Part shown: positions 10,951-23,029 of the stretch, one piece after another
Layout of the letters: each line of letters begins with the position of its first letter
Numbering within the stretch: the first letter of the stretch is position 1
Source of the DNA: Vicia villosa
Taxonomy: Eukaryota > Streptophyta > Magnoliopsida > Fabales > Fabaceae
Length of the DNA stretch: 64,000 bases
Direction: 5' to 3'
Assembly (NCBI RefSeq): GCF_029867415.1
Contig: NC_081182.1
Span: forward strand, 45,772,535 to 45,836,534
Position numbers and translations under genes: made by a program
Notes under the pieces: generated by a model
What the model saw: the letters and a program-made list of their open reading frames with translations, nothing else
Told to the model about the DNA's origin: nothing
The model's database searches: none

Positions 10951-11608
10951 GTTGTGTGAATGCTACTAACATTGATTTGTTTGTTTCAAACACATGTTAC
11001 TTCAGTAGCAGATTTGTATCATCATTGGTGTTATGCATGTTCATATGAATGTGGTTTGGTGATTTGTTTGGCAGTGGGTTTTATGAGAACGTAATAGGTG
11101 TATAAATTTAGTTTGGTGATTGGTTTCGTGATTTGTCTGAAATAGTTTGATTCTGAAATATGTGTATGAAATAGGGAAATGATTCTGAAATAGGTGTATG
11201 ATTCTGGTGGTGATGGCCTAAAACTCTCTTTCTTTTGATTCATGATTCTATTTTACACAACCATGACTAGTACACTTATGAATGTTGAATGATGTTATGT
11301 TTATTGTAGGGTGGAGAGGAAGCAGATTGTGATGAAGATATGGAAGAAGCTTGTGATGATCATGAAGATGTGGAAGAAGTTTGTGCTGAAGATGTTGAAG
11401 AAGCTGGTTGTACAGAAGATGTGGAAGAAGAGCAAGGAGAAGATCAAGAAGAATAGTTGTTTTATGTTATCTAGCTAGCCAGTTATTAGAACTTTTTTTG
11501 GTTATTCTGGGATGACTCTTTTTTGAGAGAAACTTGTGTTTAATATGGTTGTTTTGAATTTTGAATTTGGGATGACATCAAAACTTAGTATCCAACTATT
11601 ATTAGTGG

Positions 11609-11681
11609 CACTACAAAAAAAAAACATACTTTTGACCTTAATGTTAATTTTATTGTTAATTTTATATTGATAGATATATTT

Positions 11682-11752
<71 letters not shown>

Positions 11753-12177
11753 TATATAAATATATATAAAATGACATATTTATGTAATGATACAGAAATA
11801 AACCGTGGCTAGATAAATGGTTTAGAATGCATAACATATAACAACGATTTTAAATAGGTGGTCATAACCAAACCGTGGCTATATGAACTAATACTGTGTC
11901 GTAAACGTTAAAATGAAACTGTGGCTTTACCATATAGCCACAGTTTTTAAGTCATGGCAAATACAAACCGCGGCCTTAATCAAGCTACTTAAACCGTGGC
12001 CTAAAAAAGCCACGGTTGTAAAAAAGGCGTGGTCTATACCAAAAAACCGTGGACTTTACTTTAGGCCACGGCCGTATACTCCACAGTTGGATTTCCGTGG
12101 CCTCAGCGTTACGCCACGGTTATTTTGCATATAGCCTCGGTTTTCTGGGCGTGGTAGGAGGCCTTTTTTCTGTAGTG
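11609..12177. mobile_element. CACTA MITE, 569 bp
   Basis: It starts CACTACAAAAAAAAAA (11609) and ends TTTTTTCTGTAGTG (12177), the terminal repeat of plant CACTA elements. From 11800 to 12150 there are at least ten subterminal copies of AACCGTGGC or its complement GCCACGGTT, in both orientations. The flanking 3-bp duplication is imperfect (TGG/TGT). An (AT)n tract (11686-11769) lies inside. Confidence 0.8.
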
Positions 12178-12269
12178 TGTATTTAAGTTATTTTTTATTA
12201 ATAATAATTCATTCTAATTATATTATAACTATATTATAAATAAATATTATTTTAAAATAAAATCTAAAA

Positions 12270-12545
12270 AAATTTGGAATATTGGGATACTTCAGATATG
12301 CGTACCCGAATTAATCAATATTCCAAATTTCTTGTAGGAAGGATTTTTTTGAATATGCATATCCGAAAAAACACATGACACTTTCAATCCAACGTTTAAA
12401 TGAAAAAAGTTCAAAGAGGAGTGATTTCGGATATGCATATCCGAAATCAGTGAAAATGAGATAAGAGTGTGTTCGATTATGCATATCCAAAGAGTAATTT
12501 GAGATTTTTCAAGGGTGTTTTCCATCTTATATGGATGTACAAAGA
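12270..12545. repeat. Repeat of the TTCGGATATGCATATCCGAA family, copy 1
   Basis: AATATTCCAAATTTCTTG, near-palindromes at 12291, 12350, 12425 and 12475, and an end ATGGATGTACAAAGAAATT match the repeat at 57745-57920. It is non-coding and probably a MITE. Confidence 0.6.
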
Positions 12546-12960
12546 AATTGCCTCAAAATTCTATACATAAATTAACCAAGGTTGTTTTTATTAAAAAAAA
12601 AAAAGAAAAAGAAAGAAAGCAAAGTTTAAAAAATTATTATTTAACCGTATTTATAAGAATAAGTGTTAAATAATATCTTTCATTACATATATATGATTTC
12701 GATGAAATTGGACAAGCCAAATTATTACAATTGTATTATCAGATAGAATACAAATAATGTATAACTCCTTATTCAGAAAATATATCAAAAGCTACATAGA
12801 TAAGTGGCTGGTCTGGATCTTTTTCTTCTCTTATATAGCTCTCTATCTCTCTCTCTCTTAATTTCATTTTTTTCTTTATTATAAACTAATTTTATAATAA
12901 ATAGAAAAATTAAAATTAAAATAGAGATAAAAAGTTAAGAGAAAAAGATTATGAGAAGAG

Positions 12961-13330
12961 TCACGGAGGTGAAGTAGAATATCCTCCGCTGCCAGGATAA
13001 ACCACCTTGTAACCAGGCACATTGTCCCAATAATTATTCTGGAAAAGTTTTCGCCCTGCACCATATATAATTTAAATGAGTCAAAGAACAAACAATTATA
13101 TCAAAATTAATTATATATATTTAGAATTAATTTTGAGTGTCTCAAAAGATTAAAAACAAACACAATTTATAGAAATCAACAATGAGCATCAGTAAATTAG
13201 ATTACATAATAAACAGAAACATACCATATTTGAAATTGGATTGAGCATCAGTAACCATCATAGATGACATTAGTATTAAAAGTATTGCTAAAAGAGCAAC
13301 AAATGACTTCAATTTGTAGGAAGGTTCCAT
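12961..13330 (-). CDS. Small secreted peptide precursor, 66 residues (copy 1)
   Basis: Minus strand, two exons: 13225-13330 (35 codons plus one base, donor G/GTATGT) and 12961-13055 (acceptor TGCAG), giving 66 residues. Residues 1-29 are a signal peptide (KLKSFVALLAILLILMSSMM core, ending TDA). The rest is QSNFKYGRKLFQNN, then YWDNVPGYKVVYPGSGGY and STSPP. There is no Cys and no membrane segment after the signal. The paralogue at 53653 has the same exon 1 length, splice phase and motif order (GRKL ... VPxYK ... PGxGGY), which supports a real gene. The ATG follows a 5' leader of about 50 nt. I do not recognise the family. By size, secretion signal and a conserved motif following basic residues it resembles precursors of plant peptide hormones or apoplastic peptides, but that is inference. 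Without Cys it is not an NCR or defensin. Confidence 0.72.
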
Positions 13331-13420
13331 ATTTCTAACAAAAATAGTTATATTAATTGCAAGTTTAGAATGGGAAGTAGTGCATATATCACTTGAAGGA
13401 TATGTATATTTATAGAGAAA
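13331..13420 (-). promoter_or_regulatory. Proximal promoter of secreted peptide gene 1
   Basis: The minus strand carries a TATA box CTATAAATA (13407-13416) about 80 bp before the ATG. The 90 bp between are nearly identical to the same interval of copy 2 (53976-54065), including ATGCACTACTTCCCATTC-like and AATTGCAAGTTTAGAATGGG (plus-strand reading) blocks. This is more conserved than exon 2. Confidence 0.6.
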
Positions 13421-13603
13421 ACATATAAGAAGCGTGATAATCCCGTTGTTGACTAATTCTACCTCACATACATTACTGATTTTATAAAGATTTATTTTAA
13501 GAAAGATATAAAAGCTAGCAAAGATTAAGTATAAAAAAAAAAGGTAAATGATAAAATTAAGAGACTGAGTCATAGAGATTACATTGGAGATTCCATTAAT
13601 TTT

Positions 13604-14057
13604 GGGTCTGTTTGTTTCAGCTTTAAAAAAATGAATTTTTTCTTTGTATTTTTGAAAATAGATTTTCTGAAACCATTTTTTAAAATATTACAAGTTTTTT
13701 TATTTTCGTTTTTTCTAAAATGAAACACTAATTTTGACATTCTAGAACATAAACATAGATTATTGAAGACCAAAACTTAGTCAAAATCGCAATTTTATAA
13801 AAAAGTTGTATTTCAAAAATGATTTTTATGAAAATCTATTTGAAATAGCTTCAAAATTAAGTGATTTTTTGAAATTTTGATATCTAATTTTTTTCCCATA
13901 AATAGATGAAATACCTAAAATCACATTTTAAGAATAGCTATTCAAATAAAATTTTCATTTGGAGCTTCTATAAAAAGTTTCTTTGTAAAAAATTTTTTCA
14001 CAAAATTTTGTAACACTATAAAAATCATTTTTAAAAAAAGCCAAAACAAACGGGCCC
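13604..14057 (+). mobile_element. MITE with GGGYCYGTTTGTTT ends, copy 1
   Basis: It starts GGGTCTGTTTGTTTCAGCTT and ends AAGCCAAAACAAACGGGCCC, the inverse of the start. The interior consists of A/T homopolymer runs, with long imperfect self-complementarity between its halves. It is nearly the same sequence as 58420-58874. Confidence 0.75.
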
Positions 14058-14497
14058 TTTGTCTTTTATTTAAAATGATTTTTATACTGTGACATATTTT
14101 AGTGTAAAAACTATTTTCAAAGAATTTTTTTATAAAACTTTTAAATAAAAATTTTATTTGAATAGTCATTCTTGAACGGTTATTTTAGGTATTTCATCAT
14201 TTTATCAAAAAAAATTAGATATCAAAATTTTAAAAAATTATTTAATTTTACAGTTATTTCAAATAGTTTTTCATAAAAATCATTTTAAAATATAATTTTT
14301 TGAAAAAAATTGTAATTTCGACTAGATTTTGATCTTCAATAATGTATGTTTATGTTATAAAATTTTAAAATTGATCTTTCAATTAAAAAAACCAATATAA
14401 AAAAAAACTTATAATATTTTAAAAAACAGTTTTATTAAATCCATTCTCGAAAATACAAAAAAAATTCTATTTTTTTAAAGCTGAAATAAACTAGCCC
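14052..14497 (-). mobile_element. Same MITE family, inverted copy fused to copy 1
   Basis: Read on the minus strand from 14497 it starts AGGGCTAGTTTATTTCAGCT and follows copy 1 through to GGGCCC at 14052-14057, the palindrome shared with copy 1. The two copies together form an inverted repeat of about 890 bp. This copy is more diverged. Confidence 0.7.
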
Positions 14498-14813
14498 TTA
14501 CTTTATTCCTCAAGAGTTTCCTCTAAAAATTTCTACTATCAACAAATTTAAGCTCTTACATAGGTTCAATGCCACAACCTTATGTCAACAACTTGAACTT
14601 TTACAATACAACAACCTTACACTAATTTTTTTATAAGTTTAAATTACAACCATCAAATCTCTTACAAAATCAAAACATAACTAAACTCTTGAATAAACAA
14701 ATTCAACACACGACAACAACACAACTCTAAAATGAATTTTTTTCACTCTCTCAATAATAAGGCAAGCTCTAGTGAATAAAAACTTATAAAAGAAAGAGCA
14801 TAAGTGAGATAGG
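14498..14813. other. Intergenic DNA, no gene seen
   Basis: AT-rich and rich in ACAAC motifs (14570-14720). Nothing coding. Confidence 0.5.
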
Positions 14814-15947
14814 TGTTGAAAGTATTTTTGGGTAAATATTTTCTATATATCGTATTCACAAGGATTAGTTTAATATCAATGTCGTTCTATAGTCAGGTTG
14901 TTTTGAGTCAGCAAAAACTGTTGATTTTCTTGTATTCTTCTAAAATTACTTTGAAACTTGTCTAATGATTAAAATTAAAAGACTGAAAATTGATTCCCAA
15001 ATTAGAGAACTTTAGGGTTCATCAACCTATTCCTATGCAATCTATTAATTAATTGAGATGTGAACTATCATTTAAATTATTATTTTCATCTATCCTCGGG
15101 TTTGAACTCATGTCTGATGATCAAACGAGATAGTCTTTCACCGTTATGAGATTCGATCACTCATAAAATCAACATCGATGATAGTAAATAAGCATGATAA
15201 TTATGAAAACCCATTCTTAATTCCATCTCTGCAAATTATGAATGAATCAATATAGTAACCTAGGACAAAAGCTTGAATCTTTTCTTTCGATCAAAAATTC
15301 AACAATGATTTAACAAAAAAACAAGATTACTTATTGATAATGAATTCAAATAATTGTTCACATGGATTAATCAATGGTATTGCATGATTATAGATTGATT
15401 ACTACCTTAAACTCAACACACAAGGGGTTTAACTCTCCATAGATATGAAGAACACACAAAGTTTGATTGAAGTCTTCATCATGATCAAAAAAATCTCTTT
15501 AATTGATGTAGAATCCACCTTCAATGGTTGCTATCTGCTGTAGAATAAGACTCTTCTCTCAATTTCGTTCACCAAAAAGAGTTCTCCCTCTTATGACGGT
15601 GGGGCTTCTATTTATAAGAACTGGACTGGTAACGCTGTGTCCGCAGAGCGGCTTGAGTCCTGCGGCGCGGCCTCGAGGCAGAAGGTTTGGCACAGCGTCC
15701 AAGTACTCCCGCGGCGCGTCCGTTCTTAATATTGCCTTTTTGCTCTGCTTCTCACTCTTTCAGCTTCCTTTCCTCGTCTTGCTCTTGTAACTCTACTTTT
15801 CAGTTTCAAACCTGCATCAATAATATCCAAAGTGGTTCGATTTGCTTCACAACTTGAGCTAAACTTATAAAGTTCAATTCTTACTGAAAAACTAATACAA
15901 CTATCACAATTTGCTTAAGTTTAGAGCTGAAACTAGTCATTCTAACA
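14814..15947 (-). mobile_element. Solo LTR (minus strand), about 1.13 kb, family A
   Basis: On the minus strand it begins TGTTAGAATGACTAG (15947) and ends TACTTTCAACA (14814), the TG...CA rule. A TATA-like CTTATAAATAGAAGCC lies near 15620. G+C-rich GGCGCGG blocks (15655-15720) lie upstream of it. It is homologous along its length to the plus-strand copy at 47877-49046. No internal retroelement coding adjoins it. Confidence 0.7.
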
Positions 15948-16604
15948 CATGAAAATACCATAAATTTACTCCTAAAAATAGGAGAGTAGTAGTTCAAAAA
16001 AATGGTGTGTTTAGAAGTGACGAAAAACACTCCTTTATATAGGAAAAATTTTGGCTTAAAAACATAACAATTCGTGAATTTTTTTGCTTTCTAATTGATT
16101 AGAACCAGAACTTAATCAATAAGGTTAAGCTAAAAAGGGAAACTCTAATCTGCAATGTCACTTATTCGATTACAAGGCTTCCTAATTGATTAGTAGGAAT
16201 TACTTTTGCTATAATCAATTAAATGGAAGACTTAATCGATTAGAAAGTGAGTTTTGTTTTCTTAATTGATCATAACTGCTTCTTAATTGTTTAAGTATTT
16301 GCTTGGATTGGTTTTAAGAAGTTTTAAGAAAAAGATGAAGAGTTTAAAATTGTGTGTGTGCGCGCGTATCGCCTTAGTATTTCAAGACATACTCTTGCTT
16401 AAATTATATTTAACTCATAAAAATAAGACAAAAAATTAAGTGCAGAATCATATGAGCTATCACAACTCATTTCCTTTTGATTACTTTGTTTATATTTGTT
16501 TATCTATTTCAACGAAAACTTTGAACTCTTTGTCTTATGTTTGCTTCTTGGCTGATGATGATCTTGATTTATTCTTCTTACTTCACTATAGCAAAATATA
16601 TATT
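15948..16604. repeat. Repeat-derived DNA with TAATTGATTAG motifs
   Basis: Variants of CTAATTGATTAG/CTTAATCGATTAG recur five to seven times between 16085 and 16290. No gene seen. It may be part of another LTR. Confidence 0.4.
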
Positions 16605-16740
16605 TCCTAAAAGGTATTTTACCTCGGTTGTACATAGGCTTGAAGAGAAACCTTTAAAATTGGGTGTATCCATCGGTTGAAATTTTTAACCGAGGGGGAA
16701 AGTAACTTTTTTTGAAAATTTTAACCGTTTGGAAAGTAAC
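16605..16740. mobile_element. CACTA-like subterminal fragment
   Basis: ACCTCGGTTGTACAT and its inverse TTTTTAACCGAGGGGG resemble the CCTCGGTT motifs at 18550-18620 and 19812-20035. Probably one CACTA-type element interrupted by the LTR between them. Confidence 0.35.
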
Positions 16741-16974
16741 TTGATTTTATGAGTATGCATGTTAAATATATTATAAGTCCTTGTACACTTGTTTTTTTTG
16801 TGTTGTATGTGAATATGGAGCATGACTTTTCCTTAATCATTTATTTATGAACATGCATGTTGAATCCTATTGTTGATAATGTTGCTTGAATTAATGTCTT
16901 ATGTTGTTTTTACATAAAATATCATGTTAATAATGATTATATTGTAATTGGGGAAGTTGGAATGAAGTTAGAAG

Positions 16975-18348
16975 CATTAATATGCAAAAAAAATGCTTCT
17001 GTTACAGCGTAACCCGTTACATAACCGGTTACACTGAGTCAGAAATGCAGAAAAATGCTTTTGTTACAGCGTAACCCGTTACACTAATTTAGAAGGGGGG
17101 AAATGGAAAACTTCGGAAATTCGTATTTTTTGACTCGTTTATCCTTTTGATGCGAATTTTATATCGTTGCAAATCTAACGGAAAGGGCTACGAGATGCCT
17201 AAGCTTCTATAACTTTATCATACTCTTAATTATTACTAAAATGCAAGTTAATATCTTGTAACTTGACTAATAAAAGCAAAACTTGGTAAGGTGAACCTTA
17301 GGAAGCTTAACCAAGAGTCGGAGATGGAAGTTGTCTGCTATTCTATTTTTCCCAAAGCAGTTACTTCCAGAATCCTATTATCATGCAGATGTTAACTAAC
17401 AAGGTTGTGTCATGGACAAGGGTTACATAATGGGCATAAGGGTAGTAACTGGTGTGATGTTTGTTACTTATATGTGGTTGTCCTTGAGGTGCGATGCCCA
17501 AGGATGCTCCCAGGCCATATATGAAGGTCCTTCTCGGGTGATTCTCGGGATTGAATGGTGCTTTATAGATCAGGAGTATTCTTACGGGGATGAACTCCCG
17601 GGGATGTGAACCAATACCTCCCCTTTATCGTTCTCATTATGGAGGAGTCGAATTGTGTGAGGCGATTCGATGTTGATTTCGTGGTTTTAGTGAAGTCAAA
17701 TCGTGAGATGTTATTCGATATAGATACATGTTTCCTTACGTCCATACTATTGATGATTTGAATCATGTGATGCGGTTCGGAGTTGGAATTCCATGGTTTG
17801 ATGATTCGAATCGTGTGATGCGGTTCGGAGTTGGAATTCCATGGTTTTGAGGAGTTGAATTGTGAGATGCGATTCAACGTCAATTCGAGGATTCTTTGTA
17901 GTCCATGCTAATTGGTAATTTGTAGTTTGGGATAAGAATCCCTTTCTGGTTGAAGTGAGATTCTTCGGAACCGGAAAGAATTAGGATTCTCATTAGCAGT
18001 GTTAGTACAAGACCTTGTAGAGCTAAGTGGACCCATAAGATGGGGGAAATCACTGAGATTTAGTAATCTCATCCCATTCATCTTATTTTCTTTCAGGTGC
18101 TATGCAAGTTTGAGGTTTTTCTAGGTGCTTGGTTCGAGAATATCATGGTCGGATAACGTGACGAACGTACCTGATCTCTTCTTCCATTGTGTAGTTTTAT
18201 TTGTTAGACATACTTATTGTATCCATCTTCGAGATGATTTTGAAATGTATAAAATTTATGTCATTATTCTTGTCTTTTGTATGTACTCAGTACCAAATTT
18301 TAGTATTTTATCGATATGATTCTAGACGCATATTGGTAGGGTATTACA
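16975..18348 (+). mobile_element. LTR of a Ty3/gypsy-type element
   Basis: A duplicated GTTACAGCGTAACCCGTTAC motif (17004 and 17065) opens the block. A 60-bp tandem array follows, then TTTCAGGTGCTATGCAAGTT (18092) and a terminal GGGTATTACA (18348). The end resembles the GGGTGTTACA end of the LTR at 9846. The 5' boundary is uncertain, and no coding domains are present. Confidence 0.45.
17640..17885. repeat. Tandem repeat, about 60-bp unit, four units
   Basis: Units contain GAATTGTGTGAGGCGATTCG-like text; two adjacent units (GTGATGCGGTTCGGAGTTGG plus AATTCCATGG) are almost identical and the outer ones diverged. Confidence 0.85.
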
Positions 18349-18544
18349 GTTGCTTCCTTTTTAATTTTTTTTATCATTCACCATTTCCTTTTTAGATTGC
18401 AATTCTTCTCTAGATGATGTAATTTCTTATTTAATGAACAAACTCTTAAATTTTTATGAAATAACTATATTAATAAAAAAAATGCTTATGCTTTAAAATA
18501 TTTTTTGTTCCGCCCAAAATTTGTAGAATTTAGTTAGGACAGAA

Positions 18545-20036
18545 GTTACATCTAATTTTCCCTCGGTTAAAAATCCCAACTGAGGGGAAAAGTGATTCCC
18601 TAACACATATCCTCTCGGTTAAATGTCCCAACTACTACTACGGAAATTAAATTTAATCATGGTTGAATGAAGGATAATATCACGGGTAGACGACCATGGT
18701 AAAGTAGAGTGTGATAATAAGTATGCTCTTTACCTCCACAAACAGGAACTCGTGGTAAAAACACAGTAGCGCTTCACTTATCACCACAATTTCTTATGAT
18801 AATCGTAGTAAAAACTAGAGATCAGAGATTTGATTCGACGACGTTTTGGTTGTTTTTCAGTTTTTTACCATGGTTGTTCTTTCCAACCATAGTGAAAGAC
18901 TTAACGCTCAACTTTCCACTACGGTTTTATCTTTCAACCGTGGTGATATGTTCTTTTGAGTTTATTATAACATATGTGGAATACTTATTTCACCCACTAC
19001 TCACTAAACTTATAACCTTTCAATGTGATATAGAAATTAATAATTTGACAAATTAAGTTATATTAGAATAACAAGTTACAATGATCAGTGTTTTCCTAGC
19101 TTTTTTCTTTTCATTCTTTGTATCTCACTCGCTTGTTTAGTGTTAAAATTAGGTTCAATGTTTGTGACTCTTGAACCAATACTTCATTCTTTAATAGTTC
19201 ATTGAACTAGTAAAGAATGAAGTGTTGATTGAAGAGCTAAAAGCATTAAATCAAATTCTAACTCTCAAAGAGGAAGATAGATACGTAGAATAGAAGGAAG
19301 AAAGCTCGAAAAACATTATTCAATGTAAGTTGTTTTCTAACCTATCTTATTTTTTTATTTATAAATTTATAACTCAATTAGAAAGGTTATTTAGTTAGTG
19401 ATGGGTTGGTGAAACACTCAAACCACATATGACATAATAAACTCATCTAATAGAAGCGTTAGTTTGACGCAGTGAAAGATGTAATATGCAAGGTATACCA
19501 TTAAAAATTAGTAATATACATCATATAAATCATCATCAACAACATCAAATTTTATCAACAATAACATAAAACTTTTATCACTGTTACTTAAACCAACTGT
19601 GATAAAAAGTTTATACTTTTCACAACAGTTGCAACTTTAGATCGTGGTGAAAGGTATTTATTTTTTATTATAAATATTGAGATTAAAAGTGACACGCCCA
19701 TATTGTAAATAAAGAAAAGTAAATTGTTGAAGCTAGGAATCGAAGCTTGTAATCCGTAGTGAAAAATCTTTTAGTAAAAGAAATAATAAATCAGGTGCCT
19801 AAAAAAGAGATATTACCTCGGTTGTTTAATTTCTATGGTAATAGGATGTTATGTTAGGTGTATTTTAAAGTAATGAACAAAGTGCAAAACGGGGGATCTA
19901 CATTTAACTTTGTTGGAACTTTCAACCGAGAGGAAACTTCCAATGGGCCATTTTAAAAATGTTATTGTTGGAAATTGAATCCATGATCAAAGCCACTTAT
20001 CACATCGGTTTGTAGTGTATCGAGGGGAAAAGTAGT
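18545..20036. mobile_element. CACTA-like debris with CCTCGGTT / AACCGTGGT motifs
   Basis: Many short motifs in both orientations (CCCTCGGTTAAAA, CCATGGTTG, TTTCAACCGTGGTGA, ACCTCGGTTG) are spread over the region, as in subterminal regions of plant CACTA elements. No transposase frame and no clean CACTA ends were found. Confidence 0.35.
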
Positions 20037-20428
20037 ACATGTAATGTTATTGGTTGATGAATTATGTTATGTATTTATAATTGAACAAATGTGTTGTATA
20101 CGTGATATAAACATGAAATTCGTGGTAAAATCTGAACTGGAACTGGTTTTGGGTGAAAATGGGGGAAAAGGGGTTTGTTGTCATCGCAGAAGCATTTTTG
20201 TAGAAAATGCAGTACGCGCGTTGCGCGGTATGATCAATAAAAATCAAGAAAATTAATCAAGAATAAAAAGTCAATATTTTAGGGTTTTGACTTTTTAATG
20301 AAGAATTGTAGGTGTTTTCGTGTTGGCTGCATTTGTGATAAAACATACCTGGTTGTTCAATGTCTTTACATGCTTTATATGGTGATATGCAGGTTGCATA
20401 TGTTTAAGCTAATACAGGTTTTGTTAGT

Positions 20429-21234
20429 GAATGTCATGACCGATGTCATGACATCCATGTTTGACAATAGGAGCTGTTATGTTTTACTATTATGTTTCCT
20501 GATTTCTCTCAATCTACGATTTAGGAAACATTTTATTGTGTGCTGAATATTTCTCCTAGAAGATTTCGTTAACAACACATTTTGTAACAGTCTGATGACG
20601 TGTGAATTAGGTTAACTTGATGAACCCTAATTTGTTTCTTGGAAAGCCCGGGGCCCAAGAGCTGCATATAAGAAGACTGCAATCCTAATTTGGAACACAG
20701 AGAGATTTATTAATTGTGAAGAACTGTAGTTCTGTGTCTGAGTGTTTAGTCTCTTGTCCTCCAAGCAATTGTCTTTTAATGATTGTATTGGAATAGGTTA
20801 TTTTTGTACTTTGTCACTCTAAGCTTTTAAGCACGAGTGTGTGTCTCTTGATTGAAGATTTTAAGCAGATCAAGGTGTGTTTTTGAAGTGTGTCTTCTCA
20901 CTTTTTTGGTTAATGTTTGTTTGTAATCACTATTGTGATTGAGGGGGAGTGAGTGGAGATACTCAGGTCTAGGATTAGATTGGAATTGCATTGGGTAGAT
21001 CTTAAGTGAGGAGTTGTAAACAGGGGAATTTAGCTATGAATTAATACTGCTTATATTGGATTCCCTCTCTGGCTTGGTATCCCCCAGAGTAGGTATTGTT
21101 GTATACCGAACCGGGTGAACAATTCTCTGTGTTCTTTATTGTTTTATGCTTTTCTATTTTACAGTACTGTTCTGTGTTATTGTGGATGTCATAACATCCA
21201 GTATGACATCGCGTGTGAGTTACTAGAATTTTCA
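20429..21234 (+). mobile_element. Solo LTR, Ty1/copia SIRE-like
   Basis: It starts near TGAATGTCATGACCGATGTC and runs through a GCATATAAGAAGACTGC TATA region (20664), repeated AAGCTTTTAAGCA motifs and a GGCTTGGTATCCCCCAGAG segment, to an end ACTAGAATTTTCA. Order and motifs parallel the LTR in front of the SIRE-type polyprotein at 33727-34518 (both have AGCTTTTAAG, GGCTTGG, ATGTCATGACAT). No primer-binding site follows. Confidence 0.5.
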
Positions 21235-22795
21235 AGAATTACTTATTCTTCATTCAAACTTTGAAAAGTCAGAACTTCTTCATCCCTTGGCCAAATTTTT
21301 TCTTCCAAAGCTCATTTTGAAGAGAAAATTAAGATCTACAACTTTGTCAGGGCGAACATTTTCTCAAAAAGTGAATGGTTTTTAAGTTAGAAGCTTGTGA
21401 ACATTCTTCCAACAATTAAGTCTTTTTTATCAACTTTTTCACCAACTTCCAAGCCATTTTTCACTTTGATCCAAGATTAATTCATTCAAGCCATCAATAA
21501 GAGAGTTGAAGTACATTCTCCAAGATTTCCAAAAAGTCCTAAAACATCATTTGATTTTACTTGAGCAATAATTTATGAATTTTCAAAGAAGGCTCCAAAA
21601 AACTAGTTTCAAGCTTAACTAGTCTTGCTCTTCACTAATTTTCCACAAGTTCTACATTCAATTAGCAAATGTTTATGCATTGTAATCAACCAAGAACAAG
21701 TGGATCATTTTGGAATCATTTCACAAGAATATCAAAGTACCATTTTTTTCACTTATCATGTGAAAAAGTAATCTTTACCAAATTGAAATCATTGCAAAAT
21801 TTGGTGATTCATCAAATTTATCTCCAAATGCCAAATTGATCCTTCACAAAATCATACTTGAACTTGTAATTAGAGGAATTAGAAGTTGGTATAATTGAAT
21901 CCTAACCAAGCCAAAAAACTCATCATTACATGAAAGGAATATTCCATAACTTATTCACTAAGTTATTCAACTTTAAGCTCATTTTCCTATAAATAGAGAG
22001 CTCATCTTCATTCAAAATCATATCAAAGCAACTTCAATTCTTGATTTCTCCAACTTCTCTCTTTTCTCATTTTTCAAAAGTTCTCGTGGAATGAAGAAGT
22101 GAATTCTTCAAACCAGAGCTTCTCCTTTGAAATTGAGCATTCATACACTTCATACACATCATGTAGAAGTGATCCAAGTCCTTGTTGGAGTTCTGAAACA
22201 TCATGATCATCATCTCCATCTTCAACTTGGAGTGGCTGCAGTTGAGGTCGTGTGGAGCAATCCAGAAGGTTCCAGACCAATGTGAGCATCCAAACACCTT
22301 CCATAATCATCATAGAAGCTTCCCATATCATAATCTTGCAACTGGAACATCCATATCAAGATTTCGGATTTTCACTTTGAAGGTTAGTAGCTCAACTTTG
22401 AACTCTATGATCCATGAATTTTAAATGTTCAAATGAATTACCATCATGTTTCTACATACATATAGATCATTAGCCCTCAATCAATTGAATGAATTCATGC
22501 ATATACACCATTTCAGATTGAATTTTCATTTTAGGGTTATTAGTTGTTCATACGTGAAATTTTAAGATACACTTAAAATAAATAAATCTAAATGATACCA
22601 TCATATTCCTTGTTAAAAATCAAGCAAGTTTCATGTTTACAACTTTGCAAATGGTTGAGAAACGAAGGAGATGGATTTTTCGAAAATTTGAAACTTAAGG
22701 TTGAAGATGAAGATGGTGGCGCGCCATTTTTGAATTCTCAGAGCTCAGTTATATTATATTGAGTGGAAGGCGTTTTTAAAATGAATTCATCATTT

Positions 22796-22821
22796 GCTCT
22801 AGTGGCCACACATGCGCTCTT

Positions 22822-22912
<91 letters not shown>

Positions 22913-22945
22913 CACAAGGTCAGGGGTTTGATCCCCCCTCATACC
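22796..22945 (+). repeat. tRNA-like A/B boxes separated by (CT)n
   Basis: TAGTGGCCACACATGCGCTC (box A-like, 22800) and GGGGTTTGATCCCCCC (box B / T-arm-like, 22923) are separated by an 88-bp (CT)n tract (22824-22911). A tRNA-derived segment probably had a microsatellite expand in its middle. Confidence 0.5.
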
Positions 22946-23029
22946 TTTTTATTTCTCATTTTTCAAAACTTCATTTAACACTTGTTTTCACATAAAACCA
23001 TATAGAGTCCACTCTCTTCCAAACAACAT

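Larger units (their letters stand above)
9847..11456 (+). pseudogene. C-terminal fragment of a CACTA (En/Spm-like) transposon protein
   Basis: Exon 9847-10057 encodes a helical stretch (DGMKALFKTMMKQQNPHMS, then EEISNLMASAMG) followed by a Ser/Ala-rich linker. A GT donor at 10058 and a TTGTAG acceptor at 11304-11309 join it in frame to exon 11310-11456, which encodes 48 residues of strongly acidic repeats (units like DVEEA, DMEEA) and ends in TAG. A helical block with an acidic tail is what I expect of the second protein of plant CACTA elements, and a CACTA-ended MITE lies 150 bp downstream. The 5' part is missing because an LTR end abuts at 9846. The family call is inference; the splice structure is seen. 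Confidence 0.45.

Noticed and set aside
12961..13330. Peptide gene as a nodule-specific Cys-rich (NCR) or defensin gene
   Set aside because: Size and signal peptide fit, but there is no Cys in the mature part.
20213..20236. ACGCGCGTTGCGCGGTA hairpin as a fourth Helitron end
   Set aside because: It resembles the 40 kb hairpin, but neither strand has CTAG or CTRR at the right distance.
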